Of a stretch of DNA of 64,000 nt, positions 33,828 through 45,643 are shown piece after piece. The stretch is from Pseudeuparius sepicola (Eukaryota > Arthropoda > Insecta > Coleoptera > Anthribidae): NCBI GenBank assembly GCA_963920635.1, contig OY987307.1, forward strand, positions 17,065,735 through 17,129,734. The letters are read 5' to 3'. The translations under genes were made by a program, and so were the position numbers. Positions within the stretch are counted from its first letter, which is position 1. Each line of letters begins with the position of its first letter. The notes under the pieces are model-generated. The model was not told the DNA's origin. It did no database searches and saw only the letters and a list, made by a program, of their open reading frames with translations.

Positions 33828-34618
33828 CAAGGTGATTAATTCATTAATTTTTTTCCTTAAGAACAATTGAACTAATTACCCACTTCTCCTCCACTGGTTA
33901 TAACGTGTGCCAAATTTGACTTAAATGTTTCAGCTAGTTTTGTGCTCAAATATTCAATAAAGACCACATATTTTTTAAAATTTTACCACTCTGTAACTTT
34001 TCTATGAAGCTTTAAAAATATAGTTTATACGAAAACATGCGCTTATTTTTTCAAGATCTATCATCTGTTAAAGTCCTCCTAAAAAACTGATTCACTCTGT
34101 ATACAGGGTGTTTTCAAATTATTGTGCCAACGTAATACGACAGGTAGAAAATGTCGTGTTGAACAAGAAGTTTCCTATAAACGTTGGTCCGAAAATGCAT
34201 AATAAGAAAGTTACAGGGTGGTATAAGTATAATTTGAAAAACACATTTATCGCAATAATTTCTACAGAAGTTATGCAATTTAAATGAAACTTAGTGCAGT
34301 CCTTTACTGAAGTGCAACAATTTTGTGTAAAAACAATTTATTCCCATCGACCAGAGGCAGAGGGGCGGGGTAGCACAAATGGGCTTTATACTCATAACTT
34401 GTTTGAGGTTATTTTTTGGTCTGGCAGTTCATCATTTTAGTGCACATTTTCATTTTGCAACAACCCTGTATATTTGTCAAGATATTTTCGAGTGGCCGTG
34501 TATCTATTGACACCCTGTATAATACCCAGGAAACCAAAGCTTAAGCTTTTAAGGTAATGTGGATCTAAGAGACTTTGCTACTTCCTCCATAAACAGAATT
34601 TACATCATCATCGCCCTG
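33828..34618. mobile_element. Family G TA element, copy 2
   Basis: Begins CAAGGTGATTAATTC immediately after the TA that ends the previous element, and ends at ATCATCGCCCTG before TA (34619-34620). It is the inverse of 30064-30400 and is interrupted by a MITE (34104-34517). Confidence 0.65.
34104..34517. mobile_element. TA MITE, 414 bp
   Basis: CAGGGTGTTTTCAAATTATT at the left and TCTATTGACACCCTG at the right, TA on both sides. It interrupts family G copy 2; the family G sequence continues on either side. Terminal pairing is short. Confidence 0.65.
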
Positions 34619-34620
34619 TA

Positions 34621-35707
34621 AATATGTATACGGAGATCCAGATTCTGGATATTTATCAGTTGACAATTTTGTTCAAGCACTCGTTTTATTAGCGTTTCAT
34701 TTCTTACTTTTCATCACAGCCATTAAACAGCTTTTAATTTTCTTTCATTTTTAACTACAATTCTTAAATCCATTAGTTTACACATTTTTCATTAGTTTAC
34801 AAATTTTTCATTACGATTCAGGCAAGTTTCTGACTTATCCGGCAAACTGTCAGATTTCTTTGTAAATACTTTTGGGTATTATATTCAATTGTCTAAGTTT
34901 GGGTACCTAAATATCTAATTTTTAGTACGCAATAAAATAAAATCTATGGATATCTAAAAATTCTTATAGTGTGATGTCCTTTATAGTTTCCAGTATTAGT
35001 AGTCGTATGTCTCTCAAATCACAGTCATTCTTAAAATTTAATTTACTTTAGTAATACAGATTTTTTATAATTGAGTATTATGAACAAGGAGATATAAAAT
35101 GCTTTCCCTAAATATCCTAAAGATCTTAAATATTAGGAAAATTTATCTAAAATATTGATGACATACCTATGATCCAACTCCAGTTATTAAGCTCTTTAAC
35201 ATTCTTTATTTTGTGCCCTGTAACAAAATTGTGAAAGGCATATAATAAATAGATCATCACACGTGCTTAATTAACAAAAATTCAGTTCAAGATGTCAGGC
35301 ACAGACCTATAGAGCTGAAACTATATTATAGGTCTGGGCTGTCAGGGGAATAAAAATAACGCGGAACACAACGCTAATTTGAACCAAACATATATAAAAT
35401 AGGACGAATAATAAAAATAAAGGAAAAACATGAGAGTCCAAAAATTGCTTCCAAGTGAAATACAAGAAATCATATTCAATATTTTTTGTCGAAAAAATAA
35501 CGAGAAGTACTTGCATTCATTTTAATTCGTTATATGCTTGAAGCTACTGCCGCAATTGGGGGCAACCTTGTCCTTTGTGTGTATTACAACAGTAGAAGCA
35601 CAAATAGGCTACGCTTTCTGTGTTTCCACAATAGGCGACTTAAAATTGCGGATAATAGCGGCTGTATGCAGCCTCTATGTTTTATAGCGCCGCCAAATTC
35701 GTTATTT
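34621..35707. other. No gene seen
   Basis: A small hairpin (CAGACCTATA ... TATAGGTCTG) lies at about 35302-35336. Nothing else was found. Confidence 0.4.
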
Positions 35708-35927
35708 ACTATTTTGCACCGTTGTAGCGAGGTAGATCAAAATTAATTTCACATTTCTATCTTAGCTTTTCAATTGCTACCTAACGGTATCAAAATTGCT
35801 ACCAAAAGTTGGTACCTTGGCACCATCAGTTACACCACCGGATAGCTCTTCAAAAGTTAAGGTAGGAATGTGAAATTCATTTTGTTCTATCTCAACTAGT
35901 TTAGCCTCTACAACGGTGCAAAGTAGT
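35708..35927. repeat. Inverted repeat, about 220 bp
   Basis: ACTATTTTGCACCGTTGTAG pairs with CTACAACGGTGCAAAGTAGT, and the pairing extends about 65 bp with small gaps (AATTTCACATTTCTATCTTA and the inverse). A loop of about 77 bp. Non-coding MITE-like unit. Confidence 0.7.
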
Positions 35928-36045
35928 CAACATGCCTATTTTTATTCAACTGTTCATAGCTCAGGATCTACTATTTCTTTAAAAATACATTCTTCAGATG
36001 TGTTTGGAATTTTCCATAGAATCATAAAATATAATAATAGGTATA

Positions 36046-36307
36046 CAGGGTGTTTAAATTTTTGCTCAATAAAACAACTAGAAAAACTACAAATACCTCG
36101 GTATATATAAACGTTTGAAAAAGGCAAAATTTCGATTTCACTGTTTTTAATTTATTTAAATTTATCACCCTATATTAAAACGAACAAATAACTATATTGC
36201 TGAGGGTTTGAAAACAAACAAAAATTACCATGAAAAATGAATTTTTCTGAAAAATTGAATTTTTTTGTCTATTTGTGATATAGGCAACCAGAACTTGGGA
36301 CACACTA
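36046..36307. mobile_element. Probable TA MITE, 262 bp
   Basis: CAGGGTGTTTAAATTT after TA; the right end GGGACACACTA before TA is a decayed CCCTG end. Non-coding. Confidence 0.4.
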
Positions 36308-36309
36308 TA

Positions 36310-37030
36310 GGTATATTTATGTATCTTTGCAACATACCGATAATAGTATAATAATACACATCGGAAATAATAATTAAAACCGCAACTAAATACAATTAGA
36401 TATAACTAACACACAACGAACATCAGTTTATTTTAATTCTGAATTATAAAAATGTTTACTAGACTCCTTAAAAAATACGGTTTTCATTGTAAAGGGCACC
36501 TTAGTTCAAGATAAATAAATTGCGAAATTTACAAGTGCCAAGTTACTCAATCCCATGAGAAAGGTTTTATCCGAAAATGTAGAAATCGAATCAACTTAAA
36601 AGATAACCTGGTAAGGGAGCGCGAAGGCGGAATCCGACGGAAAGAAAGAGTGGGATAAAACTAAAGCCGAATGCAGTTCCAATAATATATCCGCGGAAAT
36701 CCCGTTGACAAAGGAAAAAGGAAATCCATGTATTTCTTAGAGAACTGAAAGCCAAACACGCTCGCCAAAACGCAAGTTTATCTAATAATACCGTTTGGTT
36801 TTATCTTTTTAAGGAAATATGTGCTTATTGTTGTATTCGTAATTATAAATGAAGAGGCGTTTTTGAGCACTTAAATTATATTCCATGAAAAAAAAATGCA
36901 CTCCCGTCGTGGTCAGCATTCTTACATCTTACCGCTATCTACTATTAGTCCGTCGAAACAAATTCTGACGGAATCCGCATACTTAGATAGTTTAGTTACG
37001 TACGGTTTTTTAATTTATTTACTTAGTCTA
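36310..37030. other. No feature seen
   Basis: Anonymous DNA with slightly higher GC at 36600-36740. No open frame with a domain. Confidence 0.4.
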
Positions 37031-37032
37031 TA

Positions 37033-38276
37033 CAGGGTGTAACTAAACTGATGGTCAAAAATGAAACCACGTATTCTTGGAGTCAAAATAAGGACACTTC
37101 TTCATATATTTTTTTCTCCTACGGGCCATAGTTTTTTTTTATACAGAGCGTAGAAGTTTGGAGAAAAATACACATATTTCTTAGTATTTCTAGAAGTACA
37201 CGAGATATTTTCTTCAAACTTGGCGTGTCACATGAGCAGATGAGGCGTCAAACTTAAGGTTGACATGAAGCTTCTGAGGCTCACAGTTGCGGAGATACAG
37301 GGTGTTAGTAAAATTAATTAGTTCAGAAAAATATGAATACCCTGTATAATCGCATTTTTTTAATTTGTTTTGAATGGTAAATTCAATGGTTAACAAAAAG
37401 TATCTCTTAGTATTTTTTCATATTCGCAGCCGTTTCTTAATTATTTTCGAAGAACGGCAACGCTGCAATGAACAATAGTCACTTTAAGAATAAATCTAGC
37501 AATCCGTGGATGCCAATTAAACTTTATTGAACAAAATACAAAGGCAAAAACAATAATAAAAGAAACGTATTGCTATTAGAAAATTAAATTATTGCGAAAT
37601 GGCGAAATGGCGAAATGACCGCCGTCTCTTTCAATACACGCAACTATGCGTTTCCGCATGTTTATTATTGCCATTCGCAAGTCCATAGCAAAAGTGCATA
37701 TCAGTCAATTCTTTAAATGAAAATATAATTTTTCAAAATATTGATACTAATGTGCAAAGTTGGAAGCCAAATGATTCAAATAATGCCAAGTTTAATTGAC
37801 ATCCACAGATTGTTAGATTTATTCTTAAAATGACTTTTTTATTGCAGCATTGCCGTTCTTTGAAAATAATTAAAAAACGGCTGAGAATATGAAAAAATAC
37901 TAAGAGACACTTTTTGTTAACCATTGAATTTACCATTCAAAACAAATTAAAAAAATGCGATTATACAGGGTATTCATATTTTTCTGAACTAATTAATTTT
38001 ACTAACACCCTGTATCTCCGCAACTGTGAGCCTCAGAAGCTTCATGTCAACCTTAAGTTTGACGGCTCATCTGCTCATGTGACACGCCAAGTTTGAAGAA
38101 AATATCTCATATACTTCTAGAAATACTAAGAAATATGTGTATTTTTCTCCAAACTTCTACGCTCTGTATAAAAAAAACTATGGCCCGTAGGAGAAAAAAA
38201 TATATGAAGAAGTGCCCTTATTTTGACTCCAAGAATACGTGGTTTCATTTTTGACCATCAGTTTAGTTACACCCTG
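37033..38276. mobile_element. Foldback TA element (CAGGGTGTAAC), 1.24 kb
   Basis: TA flanks at 37031-37032 and 38277-38278. Inverted arms of about 480 bp (37033-37510, 37800-38276). A CAGAGCGTAGAAG motif lies 111 bp inside the left end and 110 bp inside the right end. Mirrored 60-codon frames (MLTIEFTIQNKLKK) occur in both arms and are not genes. Confidence 0.85.
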
Positions 38277-38278
38277 TA

Positions 38279-38776
38279 TATGTTTTACCTACGGGTACCT
38301 ATAATCTTATTATCTATTAATATATCTCAACTTTCGTAAATGAGGTGACCGTTTCGGGAGAGGGAAAAGTGAGAGTGACAAGACGTCAATAAATTACTAC
38401 CTCCACCTTTTTACATATTTCTGAACGCCGCTAGGTGAATCTGTGAATGTGTGGTGATATCTCTAACCTTAAATATGTATCTGATAGGTACTTTCATTGT
38501 TCTGTGTTTTTAAATAATTCTATTCTTACCTTTATTAGTCACGAGGAACCAATCGTTTTGAAAATCAGGGCGCCTTGTACACCAAATTTGTTGAAAAACG
38601 TTCTTACATAATCATACAACAAACTCTGTCGTTTGTGGTTGCAACAAACCACCTGCTTCGTTCCCCATGTCCTTGGCTTCGGCGACGATAGCACAACTCT
38701 AGCGTAAATAACGGATTTTACGAATGGGAATGAAGATCACGCCATAGTGAGATGTAATACTTAGCTATATGAACGC
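38279..38776. other. No feature seen
   Basis: Anonymous DNA between the foldback and the P-like element. Confidence 0.4.
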
Positions 38777-39299
38777 GGTGGGTCCTCAAAGAAATAACCA
38801 AGGATAGAGGGAGTAAAATCAAAAAATAAACAGAGCCAACATCTTTTGAATGATGCCACATACTCCACTGTTTACAACATTTCATTTTCAAAATAGACGG
38901 GTTTAATAATAAGAGCAAATGAAGAAACACCTCCCAATAACACTAAATTAACAAATGTAGCCATTAGTTCCTTGTACGTGACAATTTTAATCTAAAACTA
39001 AATCGCGCTGTAATTATAGTAGGTAATTATCACTTTAACAAAATCGTCAACAGATACCTCAAAACGACCGACTTGGCAACGCCGCCTTTCTAGCACCGCA
39101 TTTCATTTGTTTTTTATTCGCCCAGCTCGTCAGTCCGGCACCGTCGCAATGATAAATAGGCCAGGGAAATTACGGTAAAAAATAACGAAACCTAGACATT
39201 CATAACCTCATTTTTATAATGCCATCACAAAATATTGGTAGAATTGTTTTTTATACAAAATAAATAAACGCGTGTGGGCGTTTTTTTAGAAAAATACAT

Positions 39300-40350
39300 T
39301 TTCTTGTCGTAATAAAGACGGCATAAATATTAACTGCGAATTTTAAGCTGCATTTATTAGTAAGTAAGGCATATAAAGTTGAGATTGATAAATTAAACAG
39401 ATTACGTTTGCGCAAGTATCAGAATGATGTAAAAATGACATTTTGCGTAATATTTTGTTGGGCAAAAATATTAACTGCGTTTTTATTATTTATAATTACC
39501 TTAAAAATCAAGTATTAACAGTTTGTTCTGAAATTAATCATATTGAATCGCCGGAAATCGCATTTTAAAGAAGTTTGAAGCTGTCTTTGAGAGCAAAATT
39601 ATTAACTGGCTGATTTTTGTTAAACTTTGTAAGTGGATACTAAGTCTTGTTAAATTTTTTGAAATTAAACAAAAATTGGTAACGGAAGTAGGTATTTTGA
39701 AATGACAAATGGCAGTTGACCTACATGCGCCGTAAATAAATGTTTAATTTCGCTATATGTGATTTAATATAGTTCTATTGTAAAAAGTTAAACAAAAAAA
39801 CAGTTAATATTTCTGCTTTCCTAAAGAAATGACAAGTGACAGTTGACCTATATGCGCCGTAAATAAATGTTTAATTTCGCTATATATGATTCAATATAGT
39901 AATATTGTAAAAAATTAAACAAAAAAAAGTTAGAAGTGACAGCTGACGTACATGCGGCTCAGATAAATGTTTAATCTTGTATAAGTTACATTCTATTTGT
40001 AAAAGGGAATAATCATCTGCAATAAAAACGTAGTTAATATTTTTGCTTTTGCCGAAATAGAAAATTATCCGATTTTTATCCCTCTTTGTCGATCTAAGTT
40101 ACTTCCATATTCTTAAAATGTTTAATTTCTTAATATATGTTAGCAAGGGAAGTTCTTTTACCTAAAGAGTCTAAAAAAATCCAGTTAACATTTTTGCTCG
40201 AAATTTCTAACGAAAAATATGTGTTTTTTGAGGTAACTCCAAGTTCCGTTTTTTCAACATGTTTAATTTTTGGTTTCTACCAACGTATTTACTTATAACT
40301 TTGATATGGTAAAACAAAATTGCAGTTAATATTTTTTTCTAGGTAAAATT
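39300..40350. repeat. Diverged tandem array with mirrored halves
   Basis: GCAAAAATATTAACTG-type motifs occur near 39320, 39462 and 39590, then the inverse CAGTTAATATTTTTGC near 39808, 40030, 40180 and 40323. Spacing is roughly 130-220 bp. Two adjacent units (39697-39825 and 39826-39930) are still close (GTTGACCTACATGCGCCGTA). The layout is an inverted pair of tandem arrays, as in foldback elements. Confidence 0.55.
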
Positions 40351-40622
40351 CTATTTTCCCTAAAAGGCCTGCCAGCGAAACCTCACCACGTCATCATAGG
40401 GAGGTAGATTTTTATAGTTGCATACGTTTACTTGTCTGGCGACTTTCCTGTTTAAAGAACGTTTGTTGTGTTTATTGTGTGGTGTACTGTGTTTTTTAGT
40501 AATATATGACATGCAGTTTTAATAATAAGGTAAAACAGCAGTGGTTCAGAATAAGGCGATTAAAATTCAATTCCAATTTATAGGTTTTAGGTTGTGTCTA
40601 TAGTTTCGGACGTATTTAAATC

Positions 40623-40810
40623 ATGCCGTGGACGTGTTCCGTTCCCAACTGCAAGAGAAACTATAAAGGCGGTCCTAAAGTGTCCGCTTTTTCCTTCCTA
40701 AAGACCAAATCCTAAGGGAAAAGTGGGTTAAGGCCATCAAAAAAGATTTTGTTCCTAGACAGTCTTCCAGGGTTTTGGTTTGGACTGTTGGAGAGTGTTA
40801 TACCTAACCA
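40623..40810 (+). pseudogene. THAP-domain relic, frameshifted
   Basis: ATG then MPWTCSVPNCKRNYKGGPKV and SAFSFLKTK, a frameshift, then LREKWVKAIKKDFVPRQSSR and VLV. THAP domains read C-X2-4-C ... FP ... W ... C-X2-H; the first Cys pair, the FSF(P) block, the KW and the S-R-VLV strand are all in the expected order, while the final C-X2-H is degraded. This DNA-binding zinc finger begins P-element-type transposases and many host proteins. No catalytic domain follows. Confidence 0.75.
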
Positions 40811-41098
40811 ATTTTACGTGATTAAACGTAACCACCTTGAAATCGGGAAGTTTTTTGGTTTCATTCGTTCGAATTTAGTTGTATTTACGAACGCAAATAA
40901 GAAATAATAATTGACATTTACGAAAATTTTCCCTCTAAGATCTAAATGCACCAAAATCCCTTGAAAATGTGACTTTCACTGGTAGATTATTATCCGTGGT
41001 GTAAAACCATGAGCTATATAATATGTAAACAACCATTTTAAAGTGTTTTTTTAGCAAATGTACCAAGTTGACCCGGTCAATCTCACTGATTGTTTACG

Positions 41099-41883
41099 CT
41101 AGACCAAGACCTGTGCATAGCGCTGTTTGAAGCGATCGCCACTGGCGCCACATGACGAAACAAATTTACACGGTGGTTTAATGTTAAAACACCATTGTTG
41201 CAGAATATAAAATAAAAACATGCAATTATGTCCGTTACATCGAATTTAATATTCAAAATAAAATATTTGCTTGTTATACATTTTCTTAAGAAAAGCGATT
41301 TAAAAAAGCAAGCAAGAGTATTTGGTAGGTACCTTTCGGTTTGAAATAAAGTCCATGGCTAGTTGTAGTGTAAGTAAGCATAAAACGCAGTAGATTTTTC
41401 AGTTTCTTCTTTATATGGAGGACTATAATTGCTTCGCTTTGGAGATATAAACAAAATTTTCTATTTTCATTCTTGCATACGTTACAAAATGCTCTTCCAA
41501 ATTAATATCTAGAATTTTCGCTTCTTAAGCTGGTTGATCAGGTCATCCCACAATTCCAAAATAGTGTTTATTCTTCTGGAATTCACGTAATGGTCTGTGC
41601 AGTGTGCATACCATTTTCTTTATGTGCATATGGAATTTTCACGTAAATAAAATACTGGACGCAAAGACAATTTTTTAACGTAGAAAGAAGGTAAATCGTA
41701 ATAAAGCTGGACATTTAAAATTTGTGACATTTTAAACGTCAGAAACTGATGATATATCCACAGAACACCCCCGCTATATCCTATATAATAAGCCGCCATT
41801 TTTTTCGTCGAGTAGCGCCACCCCAGTCCGTAAACAACAATGTATGACGTCATGCTCGGGTCTTTAATATAGTGTCGGTCCAG
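41099..41883. mobile_element. Family A TIR element, 785 bp
   Basis: Left end CTAGACCAAGAC (decayed), right end TAATATAGTGTCGGTCCAG. Perfect 7-bp target duplication GTTTACG (41092-41098, 41884-41890). The uninterrupted target GATTGTTTACGTATGC is present at about 14412-14427 in the sister P-like element. Confidence 0.85.
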
Positions 41884-41963
41884 GTTTACGTCGCCATTTT
41901 CCGTATTTTGTGTTTTTTGTCAATTAATACATTGTTTATTAGTATTTAAGATATTAGTGTATA

Positions 41964-42034
41964 ATGGGACGCAGAAAGTGTGTGGTATGTGACAGTGGCT
42001 AAAGGGGTATTTCTCAGCGCATAACCTATTACAG
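41964..42034 (+). pseudogene. THAP-like start exon, with stop
   Basis: MGRRKCVVCDSG, a stop, then RGISQRITYYR and a donor-like CAG/GTGAAG. Collinear with 14510-14574, which lacks two codons. The in-frame TAA rules out function. Confidence 0.45.
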
Positions 42035-42789
42035 GTGAAGCGTTGTACACACGGGCGTAGAATGAGGGCTTTTGCCACTCTTCCACTCAAAGAATTTTTA
42101 AAACCTTACGCATTGGTATATATAACCACGATCAAAATTAAGTAAGGAAGTGGGTACCTAAATTCCCCCCGTTTTTATAAAATTATTCCCACTAAGAAAA
42201 AGATAGTTTCTTTTACTCGATGTTATTTTATTAGGTACGTAGTTCCACAAAAAATATACGCTACTTTTCAGATTTCCTCGAAATGCAATAAAATGGTTTT
42301 ACGTCGTTCGGTATAGTCTGACGCCAACTACTGTACATAATATAATGTTAGATTTAGTTATTGCTTTTAATTTTAGGTAGGTACTTATTGTTTGTTATGA
42401 TTAGTATTTAAGTAGATATTGTCGGTTTGCTATATTTAGTTGTTTATTATTACGAAATATAGTATTTATGAGAATATAATTTCAGATACTAAGCTTTTTT
42501 ACACAAAAAATCATTATTCATTGGGTACCGACTGATCTTAATCGTCACATTTTTCTGATTTTGAAATAATATATATGCACCTAATTTAGTATTTGGACAC
42601 CCACTGTAATTATAAAGAGAAAACTTCATTGAAGTTTTGCTGTAAAAAGAAAAAAGGGTTGTTTTCTCAAAACTTTCTCACTTTAATTTTGCGATTTTTT
42701 TTCTAAAAAATTTGAAATACTTTTAATATCTAAAATTCTATTTGAATGAAAAAATGGCTTTTTAATGGTCTAAGTTTTGTTTAAAAACA

Positions 42790-42823
42790 CATTCTAGATC
42801 CTTGAGGTCAAGGATCTAGAATG
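42790..42823. repeat. Perfect 16-bp-stem hairpin
   Basis: CATTCTAGATCCTTGA and its exact inverse separated by GG. No T-run follows. The surroundings are anonymous. Confidence 0.8.
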
Positions 42824-43156
42824 AAGGTACTTTCTACGATATTTTTGAAAAGTGTGAAGTAGGTATAGTAAGAGTAAATTCACCAAATTAATAATGCAAG
42901 TTTTTGACAATATTGAATAGTGAAATACAATATCTCAGTCTTATATGGAACTAGGATAAAATACTGCACGTTCTTTTTTATTTGTATCTTAAATTCTACT
43001 AGATAAATTCACGCACGCCATTGCAAACTGTTTTGAATCGAACAGAAATGTCTGTTTACTTGGAAAATTTCCTCTATATTTGTTGGTTGACTACAAAGGT
43101 GTGCATTTTGATGCTTTTGCTCCCTCTATTCTTGGTTATTTCTCTGACGTTGGGTC

Positions 43157-43743
43157 ACTTTCGGAGACAAGCTAGCGTGCTTTTTGATAAATTGTGAACG
43201 CGCTCCTGAGTCAAGTTCCTACTGGGAGGAATTTTCTTCTCGAATTATTCCTTAAGTGGCATGCTACAAAAACATCCCTTTCGATTTACAGATTGTCCAA
43301 GTATGTATGATATTTTCAAGTATTTAAGGAAAAAGAAGTATATTACTTAAAATCTGCAGGGACTAGAATCTTCGGAATTAATGAGCTACATACCTTTCGT
43401 TAATTAATATATAATAAAGCTGAAAATACCACGACTGCGCAGCAGGAGTGGTATTTTCTTAGTATTTAAAAAGAGAATTTAACTTAACAACTGCAAATAG
43501 TTAGTTTGACACCTAGCTTTCATTTAGATTGAACTTTCGGTTCTGAATAATGTTTTTTGTGCTAATAGATATTTAAAGATCAATGTGTTAACTGAAAACA
43601 ATATATTCTAGTCCTATATTAAATTTGGTAATGTGAAGAAGTTATCGGGTTATCAGTTTTAGCTAACACAACATTGGTTTAGCGTAACTAGGACGTAACT
43701 AAGAGAGTAGGATTTCAGCGAAAATACCACTAGTGGTATTATC
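43157..43743. other. No gene seen
   Basis: Contains a perfect 14-bp palindrome TACCACTAGTGGTA at about 43725-43738, just outside family E copy 3. Confidence 0.4.
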
Positions 43744-43855
43744 GTATGTAATATCACTAGTGCCGGAAATTTTATCGATAATTTTTTCGAAAGCGCTATT
43801 TTGCATAGAAAGTAGGAAGATCACGAGTATAAATTGGGCTTTTATTCTCTGATAA

Positions 43856-43887
43856 AATCCCGAGAGCGAAGCTTCGCTCTCGGGATT
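43856..43887. repeat. 32-bp perfect palindrome
   Basis: AATCCCGAGAGCGAAG and its exact inverse with no loop. The dimer copy near 13648-13662 keeps only the right half (CTTCGCTCTCGGGATT). Confidence 0.9.
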
Positions 43888-44370
43888 GTACGAGTGGTTT
43901 TGCTAATGGGCAAAATAGAGCTTGAGAATAAAATTATCTAGAAAAATTTCCGGCACGAGTGGTATTTGTCGAGATTATTTCACGAATACGATTTAATAAT
44001 TTCTGTATTAATTTCTTCTATGTTTACATTTCCAAAACGACTCATTTTGAACGAGTTTATTGACAGCTTCGACTGTAGCGTTCGAGTAAACAAACATGAT
44101 GCTTGGGTATCCAAGGCAAATGCGATTATACCTACACCCTGTCGGCGTTGGTTTATTTTCTGAATGTGTCATAATTTAAACGGAGGCGGAGGTCTAAATA
44201 ACAAGAATTTAGCAATGTAAAAGTTATATAAATTCATTGATATAATGCTTAATAATACCGCAACATAATTTATAAGCTGCATAATTTAGAACAGTGTGTG
44301 AAACACACAAACTTTAAGAAGTAGGTACGTATTTGTATCCAACAGATTCACGGTTGCTAAGCAACGAAGT

Positions 44371-44420
44371 GACAATTTGCACAAGTGCAATTACCGGTAA
44401 TTGCACTAGTGCAAATTATC
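44371..44420. repeat. 50-bp palindrome of family E, second copy
   Basis: Same as 14162-14211, with GACAATTTGC in place of GATAATTTGC at the left edge. Confidence 0.85.
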
Positions 44421-44616
44421 GCTAGCAGAGGCATATCATTGGTTGGATTTTTATGGAAGGAGCTAACTTATTGGATGCAAGCAGTATGAGGGAAATAATC
44501 GCTGAAATCATCACCTGATTAGTTAATATTTCAAAAATCATATCATTTTATTGGTTCACATTGGCAGGCGTTGAATTCTCGAAAAAAGGTAACTAAAATA
44601 TGCCTGGTGGTTTATA

Positions 44617-44890
44617 CAGGATACTCCTGAAACCCCATTAGCAAACCTACCAACAGGAATATATTCCAAAGGTACCTACCTAATTTTGTACCACTCTGAA
44701 ATTAGACAACATCGCGCGACTCCAATATTGTTCCCTTCCATCACATAAGGAGGGGTAAGACCTCCCCGCTAAGCGCTTCCAGCATGGAAAAATATTGATT
44801 TGCCCCATTTTCTAAACATCGAGTAAATTTTTTTTGTGTTTTTGACTTTATTGGGCTCCGCGACTTAAGCTATTATTGACTGACGTATTT
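44617..44890. repeat. MITE-like fragment related to the 49-kb left end
   Basis: Starts CAGGATACTCCTGAAACCCC after TA. Its inverse shares TGTTTAGAAAATGGGGCAAA and GAAGCGCTTAG-GGGGAGGTC with 49400-49500. The right boundary is uncertain. Confidence 0.5.
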
Positions 44891-45636
44891 TATTAATAGG
44901 TACTTCAGTCAACGCTATTAGGTATTCATTGTTTTTAAAATAAATCCTGGCAAATATTTACTTGTTTGTCCATACAGTGAGTGCCGGAATGACAAATGTT
45001 ATATTTAAATACATTGCGTGGTTCATGAGCAATAGAGCAGTGATGCTTGAAAAACCATCGGGTTCATTTTACCCATTATTCGTTATGAAATTAAATTTAC
45101 TGAATTGAGCATTGGAACTGCAATATTGGGAAATATTGGCTGGTATGTTTTATAATAATTTAGATAAATAATACTGTCTTGTAAAATTAATGTTATTCGC
45201 CAATATTGTAAAATGTAATAAAATATGAGTAATGATTATTATTAAAATAAAATTCACACATTTATATTATAACTTGATTATATTATGCTGTAATGGTCTT
45301 TTTTAATAAATCAATTATGATTATTTAATAATATATTATTGCATTGGCACTAATTTTCGTAAGTAGCTTCCTACATTAAGCACATTTAGAAACAATAATA
45401 TGTATTTGTTCAGGAAATTTCGCACCAAAATGTTTAAGCCATCCAAATGCTTTGAGTGAAAAACAAATTGAGGGTAATTTTTCTTCGCAGCTTGATACCC
45501 CACACGTGAGTACACTAGAAATTTTTCACATGTAAAACACATGGTAGAACAAATACCAATTTAATTTGCACGAAACAATTAACAAATTAACGAATATATT
45601 CTTGTTGACAGTGATGATCAATAACCTTGCGATTTT
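44891..45636. other. No feature seen
   Basis: AT-rich. A 68-codon minus-strand frame (45336-45542) shows no domain. Confidence 0.4.
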
Positions 45637-45643
45637 GTATAAT

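Larger units (their letters stand above)
38785..43148 (+). mobile_element. P-element-like transposon, 4.4 kb, inactive
   Basis: Left end CTCAAAGAAATAACCAAGG; right end the inverse of GTCAGAGAAATAACCAAGA. Flanking 8-mers GGTGGGTC (38777-38784) and GTTGGGTC (43149-43156) are a target duplication with one change. The first 260 bp and the region around the start exon match 12802-14700. It carries a later block (about 39136-41085) with an inverted tandem array and a THAP pseudogene, a family A copy (41099-41883), the start exon (41964-42034), and about 1 kb of anonymous DNA to the right end. Confidence 0.7.
43744..44500 (+). repeat. Family E, solitary copy
   Basis: Same ends (GTATGTAATATCAC ... 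GGAAATAATC) as the dimer at 13048-14291. Differences include a perfect palindrome at 43856-43887 where the other copy has one arm plus extra bases. Flanks TATTATC / GCTGAAATC show no target duplication. Confidence 0.75.
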
